NCBI GenBank assembly: GCA_018432235.1
Contig: JAHDLO010000022.1
Span: 114,194 to 178,193, forward strand
Direction: 5' to 3'
DNA length: 64,000 bases
DNA from: Clostridiaceae bacterium
Lineage (GTDB): Bacteria; Bacillota; Clostridia; Peptostreptococcales; Natronincolaceae
In this document: in pieces, positions 44,932 through 52,762 of the stretch
How the letters are laid out: every line of letters starts with the position of its first letter
Numbering within the stretch: position 1 is the stretch's first letter
The notes under the pieces: model-generated
What the model saw: the letters and a program-made list of their open reading frames with translations, nothing else
Told to the model about the DNA's origin: nothing
The model's database searches: none
Made by a program: the position numbers and the translations under genes

Positions 44932-45826
44932 TCTGTTCACTACTGAAGAAAGCCGCGCCGAAGAACAGCGTGAAAAGGTACTGGATATTCCTCTTTCGGA
45001 AATCAGCGATTTTCCCAATCACCCGTTTAAGGTGAAAGCAGATGAAGCCATGTTAGAAATGGCAGACAGCGTAAAGCAGTATGGTGTTTTAGTCCCTGGA
45101 CTTGTGCGGCCCAGAGCGGATGGCGGCTATGAAATGGTTGCCGGACACCGGCGTAAAAAGGCAAGTGAACTTGCAGGCAAAGAAAACATGCCCTGTATTG
45201 TCCGTGAATTGGACAACGATCAAGCTACTATTATTATGGTTGACAGCAATCTGCAAAGGGAAAGCATTTCCCCAAGTGAAAAAGCCTTTGCGTATAAAAT
45301 GAAGCTGGAAGCCATGAAGCGACAAGCAGGTAGGCCAAGTAAAGAAAATGTGTGCCAAGTTGGCACTAATTTAATTGGTACACGTTCTGACGTTCAACTT
45401 GCAAATAGTACTGATGAAAGTGCAAGACAAATTCAGCGGTATATCCGCTTAACTGAACTCATATCGCCCATGCTTGAAATGGTGGACGAAAAACAAATTG
45501 CGTTTAATCCGGCTGTGGAGCTTTCCTACTTAGCCGAAAATGAACAGCAAAGTTTATTCGACACCATGCAGTCGGAGGATTGCACTCCGTCTTTGGCACA
45601 GGCACAGCGAATGAAAAAGCTCAGTCAGGACGGCAGGCTAAATGTGGATGTTATTTTCTCAATTCTCACCGAAGAAAAGCCCAATCAAAAAGAAAAATTC
45701 AATATTCAACGTGAGCGTATTGACCGCTTTTTCCCCAAGAGCTTTTCGGAAAAGCAAAAGGAGGATTTAATCGTCCAGTTACTTGAAGGCTGGTATAAAA
45801 AGCGGCAAAGGGAGCAGGAACGATGA
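44882..45826 (+). CDS. parB: ParB/Spo0J family partition protein of the ICE
   Basis: 314 residues. The N-terminal ParB/sulfiredoxin fold shows the CTPase-type motifs GYEMVAGHRRKKASELAG and NLQRESISPSEKAFAYK, then a helix-turn-helix (near 165-200, SARQIQRYIRLTEL). It binds the element's centromere site, unseen here, and stimulates ParA. TTG 44882 with AAGGAGGTGC at 44867-44876; 50-nt overlap with parA, so the two are coupled. Longer C-terminal part is typical of ICE ParBs. Confidence 0.92.
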   Translation: MAKSSARDSIKLASVDDLFTTEESRAEEQREKVLDIPLSEISDFPNHPFKVKADEAMLEMADSVKQYGVLVPGLVRPRADGGYEMVAGHRRKKASELAGKENMPCIVRELDNDQATIIMVDSNLQRESISPSEKAFAYKMKLEAMKRQAGRPSKENVCQVGTNLIGTRSDVQLANSTDESARQIQRYIRLTELISPMLEMVDEKQIAFNPAVELSYLAENEQQSLFDTMQSEDCTPSLAQAQRMKKLSQDGRLNVDVIFSILTEEKPNQKEKFNIQRERIDRFFPKSFSEKQKEDLIVQLLEGWYKKRQREQER

Positions 45827-45873
45827 AACAGAGTGCGACCACAGCGCAGGATAATCTTTTCGCTCTCAAATTG

Positions 45874-45897
45874 AGGGCTTTTTTAATGCCCTTTTTT
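45874..45897 (+). terminator. Short terminator-like hairpin after parB
   Basis: AGGGC / GCCCT with a T-rich loop and TTTTT. Weak 5-bp stem. Confidence 0.45.
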
Positions 45898-45913
45898 GAA
45901 AGGAGGTGCTTCT

Positions 45914-46087
45914 ATGCACTTTACAGAAGGGCACTTACGCAAATACGAGCGCATGATGCAGGAAAAACCCAGGCATGAACACGAGCCTGTGAAAACAGTG
46001 CAGGATCGGAATTGCAAAAACTGCCTGCACTTTGACGCACACAGCGGAAAATGCAGCAAGAAAAAGTGTGTGATATTCAATGAGTAA
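45914..46087 (+). CDS. Small cysteine-containing ICE protein
   Basis: 57 residues from ATG 45914 behind GAAAGGAGGTGC (45898-45909). The C-terminal half CKNCLHFDAHSGKCSKKKC has four spaced Cys that could hold zinc. Unknown function; sits between parB and the pilus block. Confidence 0.65.
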   Translation: MHFTEGHLRKYERMMQEKPRHEHEPVKTVQDRNCKNCLHFDAHSGKCSKKKCVIFNE

Positions 46088-46157
46088 TAAAGTGACTTTA
46101 CACCAAGGGGGTAGTCCGATTGTTTACGGGAAGCGCAGAATGAGCCGTTGTGCGTTG

Positions 46158-46180
46158 CCCCCCTCCCCACACCCCACCCC
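46158..46180 (-). other. G-quadruplex motif on the minus strand
   Basis: C6-T-C4-ACA-C4-A-C4 on the plus strand, i.e. four G-runs of at least four with loops T, TGT and A on the complement. It meets the strict G4 pattern and lies on the template strand of the ICE genes. It is followed 8 nt later by a 13-bp hairpin. Confidence 0.7.
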
Positions 46181-46187
46181 AAAAAAC

Positions 46188-46229
46188 TTACCAGCCGAAA
46201 AAGAAATATTTCTATCTTTCGGCTGGTAA
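46188..46229 (+). other. Long hairpin in the ICE leader
   Basis: Perfect 13-bp stem TTACCAGCCGAAA / TTTCGGCTGGTAA with a 16-nt loop. Followed by TATTACTAAAT, not a U run; so possibly an attenuator, processing site or protein-binding hairpin in front of the pilus block, rather than a simple terminator. Confidence 0.6.
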
Positions 46230-46261
46230 TATTACTAAATTTACACAGAAAGGAGCCTGTT

Positions 46262-46420
46262 ATGAGACAGACGGCAAAGAAAAAGCCCAAGGTTTTCCGT
46301 ACCTTAATCCGTCTCATCCATACCGGTAACAAAACGGTACAGGATGATAGTCATAAGCCTGCCACAAAGGAAAAGAATGAAAAGCAGCCAAGACAGCCAC
46401 CCTTCTTTTTCGGCAGGTAA
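46262..46420 (+). CDS. Small basic ICE protein
   Basis: 52 residues, Lys/Arg/Gln-rich, no family recognised. ATG 46262 follows AAAGGAGCC (46248-46256). It precedes the CpaB-like gene by 46 nt. Real translation is supported mainly by the ribosome site. Confidence 0.55.
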   Translation: MRQTAKKKPKVFRTLIRLIHTGNKTVQDDSHKPATKEKNEKQPRQPPFFFGR

Positions 46421-46466
46421 AACCCTATCCCTTATTCTAAAAACCTGAAAGGAGGAACAGAGCAAC

Positions 46467-47177
46467 TTGAAACTACTGAAAAATCGGATATTTTTAAGCG
46501 TCCTCTGCCTTGTGTTGGCGGCGGGCGTTTCGTTTTTGCTCCTGCCGCGCTTTTACGAGAACAAAAGTGCAACAGTCATGGTACTGCGGGCGGCGGAGGA
46601 CATCCCGGCAGGAACGGAGATTGTGAATAAGCACCTTGCGTCCGTAGAGGTGGGAAGCGTTGGCCTGCCCGAAGGTGTTATCAACGACAAGACCCTGATT
46701 GTGGGTAAGGTTGTGCAGACCGCCATCGCCAAGGGGGATTATTTCTTTCCTCAAAAGCTCGGCAGCTTTGTTGCCGATGAGCTGCTTGACCGCATTGTGA
46801 AAAACAACCAGTGCCTCGTTACCATCAGCGTTCCAAGCATCGCAGCGGGACTTTCCTCCAATCTGCAAGTGGGCGATATTGTAACGATAGCCGTTTTTAT
46901 GGAGAAGGCATCAAGCGGTCGGGACTTTTTCCCGCAAGTCATTCTCTATCCCGAATTGCACAGTCTGGAAGTTTATAGTGTAGAGAATGCCCGTACCCAA
47001 GATACCGCCGAAGTCCGGGAGCAGCTATCAAATGGTCAGTCAACTACTGGCGACCCCATTCCCAAGGCTATTACTTTGATTGCCACTGAGGCCCAAGCCC
47101 AAAAGCTGATTGAAGCGGAGTACACGGGAAAATTGCATTTAATCCTTGAGAAACGAGGTGTGAGCCATGAGCAGTAA
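46467..47177 (+). CDS. SAF-domain protein, CpaB/RcpC-like pilus assembly
   Basis: 236 residues. One N-terminal membrane anchor (about 7-24), then a SAF domain with RAAEDIPAGTEIVNKHLASVEV (cut here to its core), followed by the RcpC/CpaB region. Members secure the Tad pilus across the envelope. TTG 46467 behind AAAGGAGGAA (46449-46458). Overlaps the CpaE-like gene by 11 nt, first gene of the pilus block. Confidence 0.82.
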   Translation: MKLLKNRIFLSVLCLVLAAGVSFLLLPRFYENKSATVMVLRAAEDIPAGTEIVNKHLASVEVGSVGLPEGVINDKTLIVGKVVQTAIAKGDYFFPQKLGSFVADELLDRIVKNNQCLVTISVPSIAAGLSSNLQVGDIVTIAVFMEKASSGRDFFPQVILYPELHSLEVYSVENARTQDTAEVREQLSNGQSTTGDPIPKAITLIATEAQAQKLIEAEYTGKLHLILEKRGVSHEQ

Positions 47178-47904
47178 AATCTATGCCATTTGGGGCGGCA
47201 ACAGCAGTGGCAAAACCACCTTTGCGGTTAATCTGGCCTGCGCCCTTTCCAAGCGGGATGTGTTGGTGGGCCTCATTTCCTCCAATCTCACTTACGGGGA
47301 GCTGCAAACCTTCTTTGGTCAAGTTGTGTCCCCGGAAAAAGGGCTGTATGAAGCCTTGCATAAGGATAACCCCAATATCGGGGAGAAATTCACCGAGTAT
47401 GGGGAAAGCAAAAATCTGTTTTTCCTGTCCGTTCCCACTCACTATTCCGGCTTGCTCTGCGACACCGTTACCCTGGAAAGCGTGGAGCGGATGATGAACG
47501 CCGCATCCCTGGTGTTCGACATTCTCCTTGTGGATGGAGCTGCGGAACTCAATAACCCGGTATCGGGCGTTGGACTGTGGCTGGCAGACAGTGTTTTTAC
47601 CCTGCACAGGCCGTCCATCGTGGCGCAGATGTGGCATCAGGGTGTTGCGGATTTTGTGCGGGAGCTGCATATCGCACAGAAGCAAAACCATATCCTGCTG
47701 GCTTCAAACGGGGAATTTGACGGCAAGACCTATCAAAGCATGGTAGAGCTGCCTTTTGCCTATGAGCTGCCCTACATTAAACGGGCAGGCGAACTGGAAA
47801 ACGCCGGAACGCCCCTGTATTTCTTCCGTGACCGACCTTGCAGGCATTACAGCAAGGTGCTGGAAGAAATCGCAAACGGGATCTGCGGAGGTGGGAAGCC
47901 ATGA
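47167..47904 (+). CDS. CpaE/MinD-like ATPase with altered Walker A
   Basis: 245 residues. The N-terminal P loop IWGGNSSGKTTFAVNLA resembles ParA/MinD proteins, but the signature Lys before GG of the deviant Walker A is replaced by Trp, and the usual D-x-P-P Walker A' strand appears as ILLVDGAAELN. In Tad systems CpaE places the pilus at the membrane. Loss of the signature Lys suggests a change in dimer-driven hydrolysis. Overlaps the CpaB-like gene by 11 nt and TadA by 4 nt. Confidence 0.78.
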   Translation: MSSKIYAIWGGNSSGKTTFAVNLACALSKRDVLVGLISSNLTYGELQTFFGQVVSPEKGLYEALHKDNPNIGEKFTEYGESKNLFFLSVPTHYSGLLCDTVTLESVERMMNAASLVFDILLVDGAAELNNPVSGVGLWLADSVFTLHRPSIVAQMWHQGVADFVRELHIAQKQNHILLASNGEFDGKTYQSMVELPFAYELPYIKRAGELENAGTPLYFFRDRPCRHYSKVLEEIANGICGGGKP

Positions 47905-49289
47905 ACAGCAGATTTTCCATCAACGACCTGATTTACCGGGCTAACAAGCGGCGCTCCGACAGCGGGGAAAGCGTGAAGGCCCAGGACTACGGAGAAATTC
48001 TCGACAAGCTGCAACGGATTATCGCCAAGAATCATTCTGCGGAGCTGGCCCAGGTATTATATTCGGAGGAAGCCGAGGGAAAGCTCAAAGACCTGATTAT
48101 GCGCTACTTAAACAGCGAGCAGTTGGTAGCCAAAGACCTTCGGAACATTTCTGAGCTGGTAGATGCGATCTATTATGATATGGCCGGTATGGGGTTGTTG
48201 TCCCCCTACTTGCAGGACAATGACGTGGAGGAAATCAACGTCAACGGCTCCGGCGGCATCTGGTTACTTTACAAGGATACAAAGGTGCGGCTGAATGAAA
48301 CCTTCGGGAACCCGGAGGCTTGCGCCAACATCGTCCGAAAGATGAGCCGGTTCGGGAACGTCATCCTCGACGGTTCCAAGCCCATTGGGGACAGCTATAT
48401 TTCAAAAGGCGTCCGTATGTCGGGAGCCATTGAGCCTTGCGTTGACCAGGACGCCGGAGCCATCGCCTCCGTCAGAAAACAAAAACCATCGTATATCACA
48501 CGGGAAAACCTTATTGCATGGGATACAGCCACGTCGGAGGAATTGGATTTTCTCACTCTTTGCGTAAACAATGGCGTATCGGTAGCCATAGCCGGAGCCA
48601 CGGGCAGCGGGAAAACCGCCGACATGGGATATATTCTAAGCTGCGTAACTCTGGATAAACGTATCGTGACGATTGAAGATACAAGAGAACTTACTCTTAC
48701 ACGGTTTGACGAAAACGGCGTGATGCTCAATGATGTGATCCATCTTTTGACTAAGGAGGAACCCAATCCCATCACTATGTTGGATTTACTGAAGCTGTCT
48801 TTAAGGCTTCACCCGGAAATTCTCGTACCTGCAGAAATGCGCGGCAAGGAAGCATTGACGGTACAGGAAGCAGGAAGAACGGGGCATACCATCGTCAGCA
48901 CTTTACACGCGAACAGTGCGCGGACGGCCTACGACAGAATCCTGACCATGTGCCTGGAGGCTGGAACATCTCTATCCGAAGAACGTCTTCTGAAAAATAT
49001 TGTGGAATCCTTCCCGATTATGCTTTTCAAAATGCAATTGCCCGATAAGTCGAGAAAATACATGGAAGTCTTTGAAGCCACCGGAGTGCAGAACGGTGAA
49101 GTCACCGGCAACACTCTTTTCAAATATGTGGTTGACCATTATGAACGGGACGTAACCGGGAGGATTATAAAGGTTGCGGGAAGCCATAAGCGTATGGGCT
49201 GCATTTCTCCGGCACTTGCCGAAAGGCTGCTGGTCGGAGGTGTTCCTCAAAAGGAGATCCGCCGCTTTGCGGAAGGAGGAACTGCATGA
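47901..49289 (+). CDS. tadA: TadA/CpaF secretion ATPase
   Basis: 462 residues from ATG 47901 (ATGA with the CpaE-like gene); a longer frame to 47838 has no ribosome site. Domain order: N-terminal helices, then VEEINVNGSGGIWLLYK, Walker A AIAGATGSGKTADMGY (G232-T239), the Asp box EDTRELTL, Walker B region LVPAEMRGKEALTVQEA and the His box GHTIVSTLHANSA. It powers pilus assembly at the inner face of the membrane. Confidence 0.93.
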   Translation: MNSRFSINDLIYRANKRRSDSGESVKAQDYGEILDKLQRIIAKNHSAELAQVLYSEEAEGKLKDLIMRYLNSEQLVAKDLRNISELVDAIYYDMAGMGLLSPYLQDNDVEEINVNGSGGIWLLYKDTKVRLNETFGNPEACANIVRKMSRFGNVILDGSKPIGDSYISKGVRMSGAIEPCVDQDAGAIASVRKQKPSYITRENLIAWDTATSEELDFLTLCVNNGVSVAIAGATGSGKTADMGYILSCVTLDKRIVTIEDTRELTLTRFDENGVMLNDVIHLLTKEEPNPITMLDLLKLSLRLHPEILVPAEMRGKEALTVQEAGRTGHTIVSTLHANSARTAYDRILTMCLEAGTSLSEERLLKNIVESFPIMLFKMQLPDKSRKYMEVFEATGVQNGEVTGNTLFKYVVDHYERDVTGRIIKVAGSHKRMGCISPALAERLLVGGVPQKEIRRFAEGGTA

Positions 49290-50200
49290 ACTCGATTCAT
49301 CTATCTCTTATCCTTGTGTTTGTGCTTATCAGTCTTGCCCTGTTCCTCCTGCTAAAACTAAACCCCTTTCCGGTGGAGCAGAACCCGCTGAAAAAGCGCC
49401 GTCTGTATCTGGCGGGGACAAAGCTGAAAATCCCCGAACGGATTACCATCCGCTTTCAAACTCTGTTCCGGCAGACCCGATGCACAAAGAAGAAATTTCT
49501 TGTGATGATGTTTGTGTCGGCGGCAGGCGGCTTTGTAGCCGGGATGCTTCTGTTTGGCAGCGTTGAGCTGGCGGCGGTGATGGCGGTATGTGTGCTTCCC
49601 GCCCCGTATTTTTACATGACTGTGAAAAGTTCCGAGGCAGCGCGGCAAGAAATCGAAGGATTGGAAAACACCATGTCCATCATCACCAATGCTTACGCAG
49701 GAAACGATGACATTATCAAAGCTGTGGAGCTTTATGTAGAGGAAAAGAACCGGTACATTCCTTTGAATTTGAGAATCCCATCACCCTTTGACGAGTTTGT
49801 GTCGGAAATCCGGCTCATCAATCCCAATGTAGAATATGGATTGCACCGTTTGGCGGCCAAGATTAAAAATCGGTATTTTTCCGAGTGGGTGAAAACCCTC
49901 ATCCTCTGTCACCAGGACCGGAGGCTTAAATTTGCGTTGTTTCCCATCATCAAAGCCATGAATGATGCTAAATCCATGCAAATTGAAAGCGACGGCATGA
50001 TGATAAGGGTATGGCGGGACTATCTCATGACGGTAGGACTGATGTTTTCCGTCATTCCCATGATGCGTTTTTCCAATGCTGAATGGTTTTTCATTCTCAC
50101 CAAAACCACTATCGGCAAGCTGTTGATTGTCCTGATGATGCTGACCGCGATTGCTACGGCCTTTTATGTGTTAAGGGCCACAAAACCATCCAACAGATAA
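49286..50200 (+). CDS. TadB-like pilus inner-membrane protein
   Basis: 304 residues. N-terminal helix (about 5-24), a pair of helices near 72-112 and two near 245-300, with a cytoplasmic region between, as in TadB/GspF proteins. EGLENTMSIITNAYAGNDDIIKAVE is the T2SSF-type region (cut to its core here). ATGA overlap with tadA; 12-nt gap to TadC-like. Confidence 0.8.
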   Translation: MNSIHLSLILVFVLISLALFLLLKLNPFPVEQNPLKKRRLYLAGTKLKIPERITIRFQTLFRQTRCTKKKFLVMMFVSAAGGFVAGMLLFGSVELAAVMAVCVLPAPYFYMTVKSSEAARQEIEGLENTMSIITNAYAGNDDIIKAVELYVEEKNRYIPLNLRIPSPFDEFVSEIRLINPNVEYGLHRLAAKIKNRYFSEWVKTLILCHQDRRLKFALFPIIKAMNDAKSMQIESDGMMIRVWRDYLMTVGLMFSVIPMMRFSNAEWFFILTKTTIGKLLIVLMMLTAIATAFYVLRATKPSNR

Positions 50201-50212
50201 GGAGGTTCACCG

Positions 50213-51118
50213 TTGTTTTATCAAATCATTGTGTTTGTCCTGCTGACTGCGGCAGGATTTTTAATTTGCAGACAGCTTTTGAAAATCCCGAAGCTGAATA
50301 TGAAAAAGAACATCAAAAACCTGCAAACGGAAAAAGAGAAAACGGGCAAGCGGCTGTTAAATCGTTTTGTCATGCCCCTTGTAAAACCGGTTGCTCGGCT
50401 GATCCCACTTGACCCAGCAAGAGAAGCAAAAATGGCATCTCTGCTTAGGCGCGGAGGGCTGGAGCTGACACCGAGGGAATATCAAGCCAGGGCGCTCATC
50501 TGTGCTGCATTTACCCTGCTGCTTATGATTCCACTTTTGGCAATGGGGGCAACAAGCATCGCTCCCGTTATTCTCATTTTTTCCATTATAGTCTATTTCC
50601 ACTTTACGACTGATTTTAAGGATAAGTTAAAAACGAAAAAGGCGCATATAGAAGCGGAGCTTCCGGGCTTTGTCCGTTCCATCCTGTATAAGCTGGACGA
50701 TATGCGTGAGGGCAGTCACAAAACCGTCGTACAGTTGGATTTGATCCAGATATTCGAGGATTATCTGCGTGTTGCAAGCGACGTATTTTATTACGATGTC
50801 TCGGTTCTGGTCATGGAAATGAAAGCAAAGGACATCGAAACTGCCCTGCGGAATTTCAATGAGCGCATTGGACTGACCGATGTTTCCTTTCTGACGAATG
50901 CACTCATCGGGCTGCACCGGGGTGAGCATCAGGGGGAGGCGCTGGCTTACCTTGCCAGGGATATGGACATCAAAGCCAAAGAAGCGTTGAAGAAAAAACT
51001 TAACAATCTGCCTCGTAGGGTAAAAATCGCATCCATTCCTCTTGTGGCTGTCACGCTTGCCAGCCTGCTCTACGTCATCGGCTCCCACATGGTCAAATCA
51101 ATGGGGGGCCTTTTTTAA
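50213..51118 (+). CDS. TadC-like pilus inner-membrane protein
   Basis: 301 residues. Helices at about 4-20, 101-130 and near 265-295. Core ELPGFVRSILYKLDDMREG then the F-domain. With the preceding protein it forms the TadB/TadC platform for the pilus ATPase. TTG 50213 behind AAGGAGG (50200-50206). Confidence 0.82.
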   Translation: MFYQIIVFVLLTAAGFLICRQLLKIPKLNMKKNIKNLQTEKEKTGKRLLNRFVMPLVKPVARLIPLDPAREAKMASLLRRGGLELTPREYQARALICAAFTLLLMIPLLAMGATSIAPVILIFSIIVYFHFTTDFKDKLKTKKAHIEAELPGFVRSILYKLDDMREGSHKTVVQLDLIQIFEDYLRVASDVFYYDVSVLVMEMKAKDIETALRNFNERIGLTDVSFLTNALIGLHRGEHQGEALAYLARDMDIKAKEALKKKLNNLPRRVKIASIPLVAVTLASLLYVIGSHMVKSMGGLF

Positions 51119-51229
51119 TTCCATGTGAAAACGGGGTAAAACCCTTTTCAAAATACATTCTCAGGAGGTAGTACCATGCAAAGCACTATGACCACAAACA
51201 CAATTACGAAGGAAAGGAGGAACAATCCC

Positions 51230-51427
51230 ATGAAAAAGCGTATTGAAAACGTCCTGACGAGGGCAAGAAACGTACTGTCAAACCCATCCGGCGATCAAAT
51301 GACCGGCTGGTTGATTGTGGTGTTAGTTGTTGTCGTCGTGGGTGCAGTGTTTATGACTCTGTATCAAGGCTCCATCACTGAAATCTGGGACAGCATTGTG
51401 GACAAAATCACCGGCCTACTGAACTAA
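51230..51427 (+). CDS. Pilin-like protein 1 (DUF6133 type)
   Basis: 65 residues from ATG 51230, behind GAAAGGAGG (51211-51219). Basic N-terminus, then NPSGDQMTGWLIVVLVVVVV: a cleavage-type site followed by one long hydrophobic helix (about 33-53) and a short tail, the layout of Flp-type pilins. Nearly the same core occurs in the next gene, so they are tandem paralogues. Processing by the prepilin peptidase encoded at 55850 is inferred. Confidence 0.78.
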   Translation: MKKRIENVLTRARNVLSNPSGDQMTGWLIVVLVVVVVGAVFMTLYQGSITEIWDSIVDKITGLLN

Positions 51428-51451
51428 TTGCAGCCGATAGGCAGCGATGCA

Positions 51452-51474
51452 GGGGAAGCATGGCTTCCCCTTTT
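51452..51474 (+). terminator. Hairpin between the two pilin genes
   Basis: Perfect 8-bp stem GGGGAAGC / GCTTCCCC, 3-nt loop, TTTTCCTTT. It may attenuate downstream transcription or protect pilin-1 mRNA. Confidence 0.65.
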
Positions 51475-51513
51475 CCTTTAAAATCAAAATCTAAAAAACG
51501 GAGGTATTTTATC

Positions 51514-51723
51514 ATGTTGAAAACTGCAAAGAACAAAATGCGTATGGCGGCTGTTAAAGCCAAAAGTGCACTGGCAAATCCGAATGGCGATCAGATGACC
51601 GGTTGGTTGATCGTGGTGTTAATCGTTGTGGTGGTGGGCGCGGTGTTTATGACGCTTTATCAGGGTTCGATCACCACCATCTGGAACAGCATCGTCAGTA
51701 AAATTACCGGCTTACTGAGCTGA
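51514..51723 (+). CDS. Pilin-like protein 2 (DUF6133 type)
   Basis: 69 residues; ATG 51514 behind CGGAGG (51499-51504). Shares NP(S/N)GDQMTGWLIVVL and GAVFMTLYQGSIT with pilin 1 and differs mostly in the basic N-terminus and one charged position in the tail. Hydrophobic helix about 37-57. Either a major/minor pilin pair or dose amplification. Confidence 0.78.
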   Translation: MLKTAKNKMRMAAVKAKSALANPNGDQMTGWLIVVLIVVVVGAVFMTLYQGSITTIWNSIVSKITGLLS

Positions 51724-51769
51724 TGAATGCCAAAACAGGCATATCCGCAGAGGCGGGAGGTGCAAAAAA

Positions 51770-52252
51770 ATGAACAGCAGACACCGGGGTATACGGGGGA
51801 GATTTTCTCCCCCCTTGCCTTTTCAAAAGCTCCTTTCCGACCGGAAAGGCAGCAGCTATTTCGATTTGATAATAAAAACGCTGGTGGTGATTACGCTCAT
51901 GGCCACGGTCATGAGTTTTCTGAGCATTTTTACCACCTATCTGAACCTTAACCATGTCTGCCGCCGTGTTGTACGGGTAGTGGAGCTGGAAGGACAGGTA
52001 TCGGACAAAGCCTACGATGTTTTCTATCGGCTTAAACAGCAGACTGGTTTATCGCCGGAAATGACCGTCGAGGATGTGGAGTATTGCGAGGGCCAGAAAA
52101 TCCAGTTGCGGGAAACTTTTACGGTCACGATGGAATACAATCATCCCTTTACCATTTTCACGCCGTCCTTTGCGCCACCTGTTCAAATCAATATTCCTAT
52201 GAGGGTAAGCATTACCGGCATGTCGGAGGTGTTTTGGAAGCTACCGGAATGA
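51770..52252 (+). CDS. TadE/DUF4320-like pseudopilin
   Basis: 160 residues. One transmembrane helix near 35-60 (IIKTLVVITLMATVMSFLSI) preceded by a positively charged N-terminus and KGSSYFD, the TadE-like opening; then NLNHVCRRVVRVVELEGQ. DUF4320 members are found in this ICE pilus block. ATG 51770 behind CGGGAGG (51754-51760). Confidence 0.75.
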   Translation: MNSRHRGIRGRFSPPLPFQKLLSDRKGSSYFDLIIKTLVVITLMATVMSFLSIFTTYLNLNHVCRRVVRVVELEGQVSDKAYDVFYRLKQQTGLSPEMTVEDVEYCEGQKIQLRETFTVTMEYNHPFTIFTPSFAPPVQINIPMRVSITGMSEVFWKLPE

Positions 52253-52276
52253 ACGCCGGAGAAAGGAGGTGGAGTT

Positions 52277-52762
52277 GTGGGTAAGCTCAGAAAAATATTG
52301 AACAATCGTAAAGGCGACGCCTTTGTGTTTATCCTGATCCTTGTCTTTTTCATCCTGACCCTTTCGGCTATCCTGATCGAATATTTTCGTATGGAAAGCC
52401 TGTATCAGCAGGTGGAATATGTTCTCCAGCGCGGGGTAAACGCCTCAGTGGAATACGCCGTGCTGGACGAATACCGCAGGGACGGATATGCCCGGATGGA
52501 CAGCGCACTTGCGGAAGATACCCTTTATACCTATTTACACGAAAGCATGGGGCTGGATGCAGTGCTTAACAAATATGCTGGGGAACAATGGGTTTACCAG
52601 CTTGAAATAGAGGGTATTGACGCGACCGCCGAACCACCCCGCCTGACGCTGGACGGGGCGCTGAAAACCCGCAGCATTTTCAGCTTTCTTACTGGGGATG
52701 TACGGCTTCCCTTTACTATCTCCAGCGTCAACAACCGAATCGAAGAAGGAGGTTCCGAATGA
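52277..52762 (+). CDS. TadE/TadG-like membrane protein
   Basis: 161 residues. N-terminal helix AFVFILILVFFILTLSAILI (about 16-35) after RKGDA, then an extracytoplasmic domain. This is the minor-pseudopilin pattern. GTG 52277 behind GAAAGGAGGTGG (52261-52272). Overlaps the CARDB gene by 4 nt. Confidence 0.72.
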   Translation: MGKLRKILNNRKGDAFVFILILVFFILTLSAILIEYFRMESLYQQVEYVLQRGVNASVEYAVLDEYRRDGYARMDSALAEDTLYTYLHESMGLDAVLNKYAGEQWVYQLEIEGIDATAEPPRLTLDGALKTRSIFSFLTGDVRLPFTISSVNNRIEEGGSE

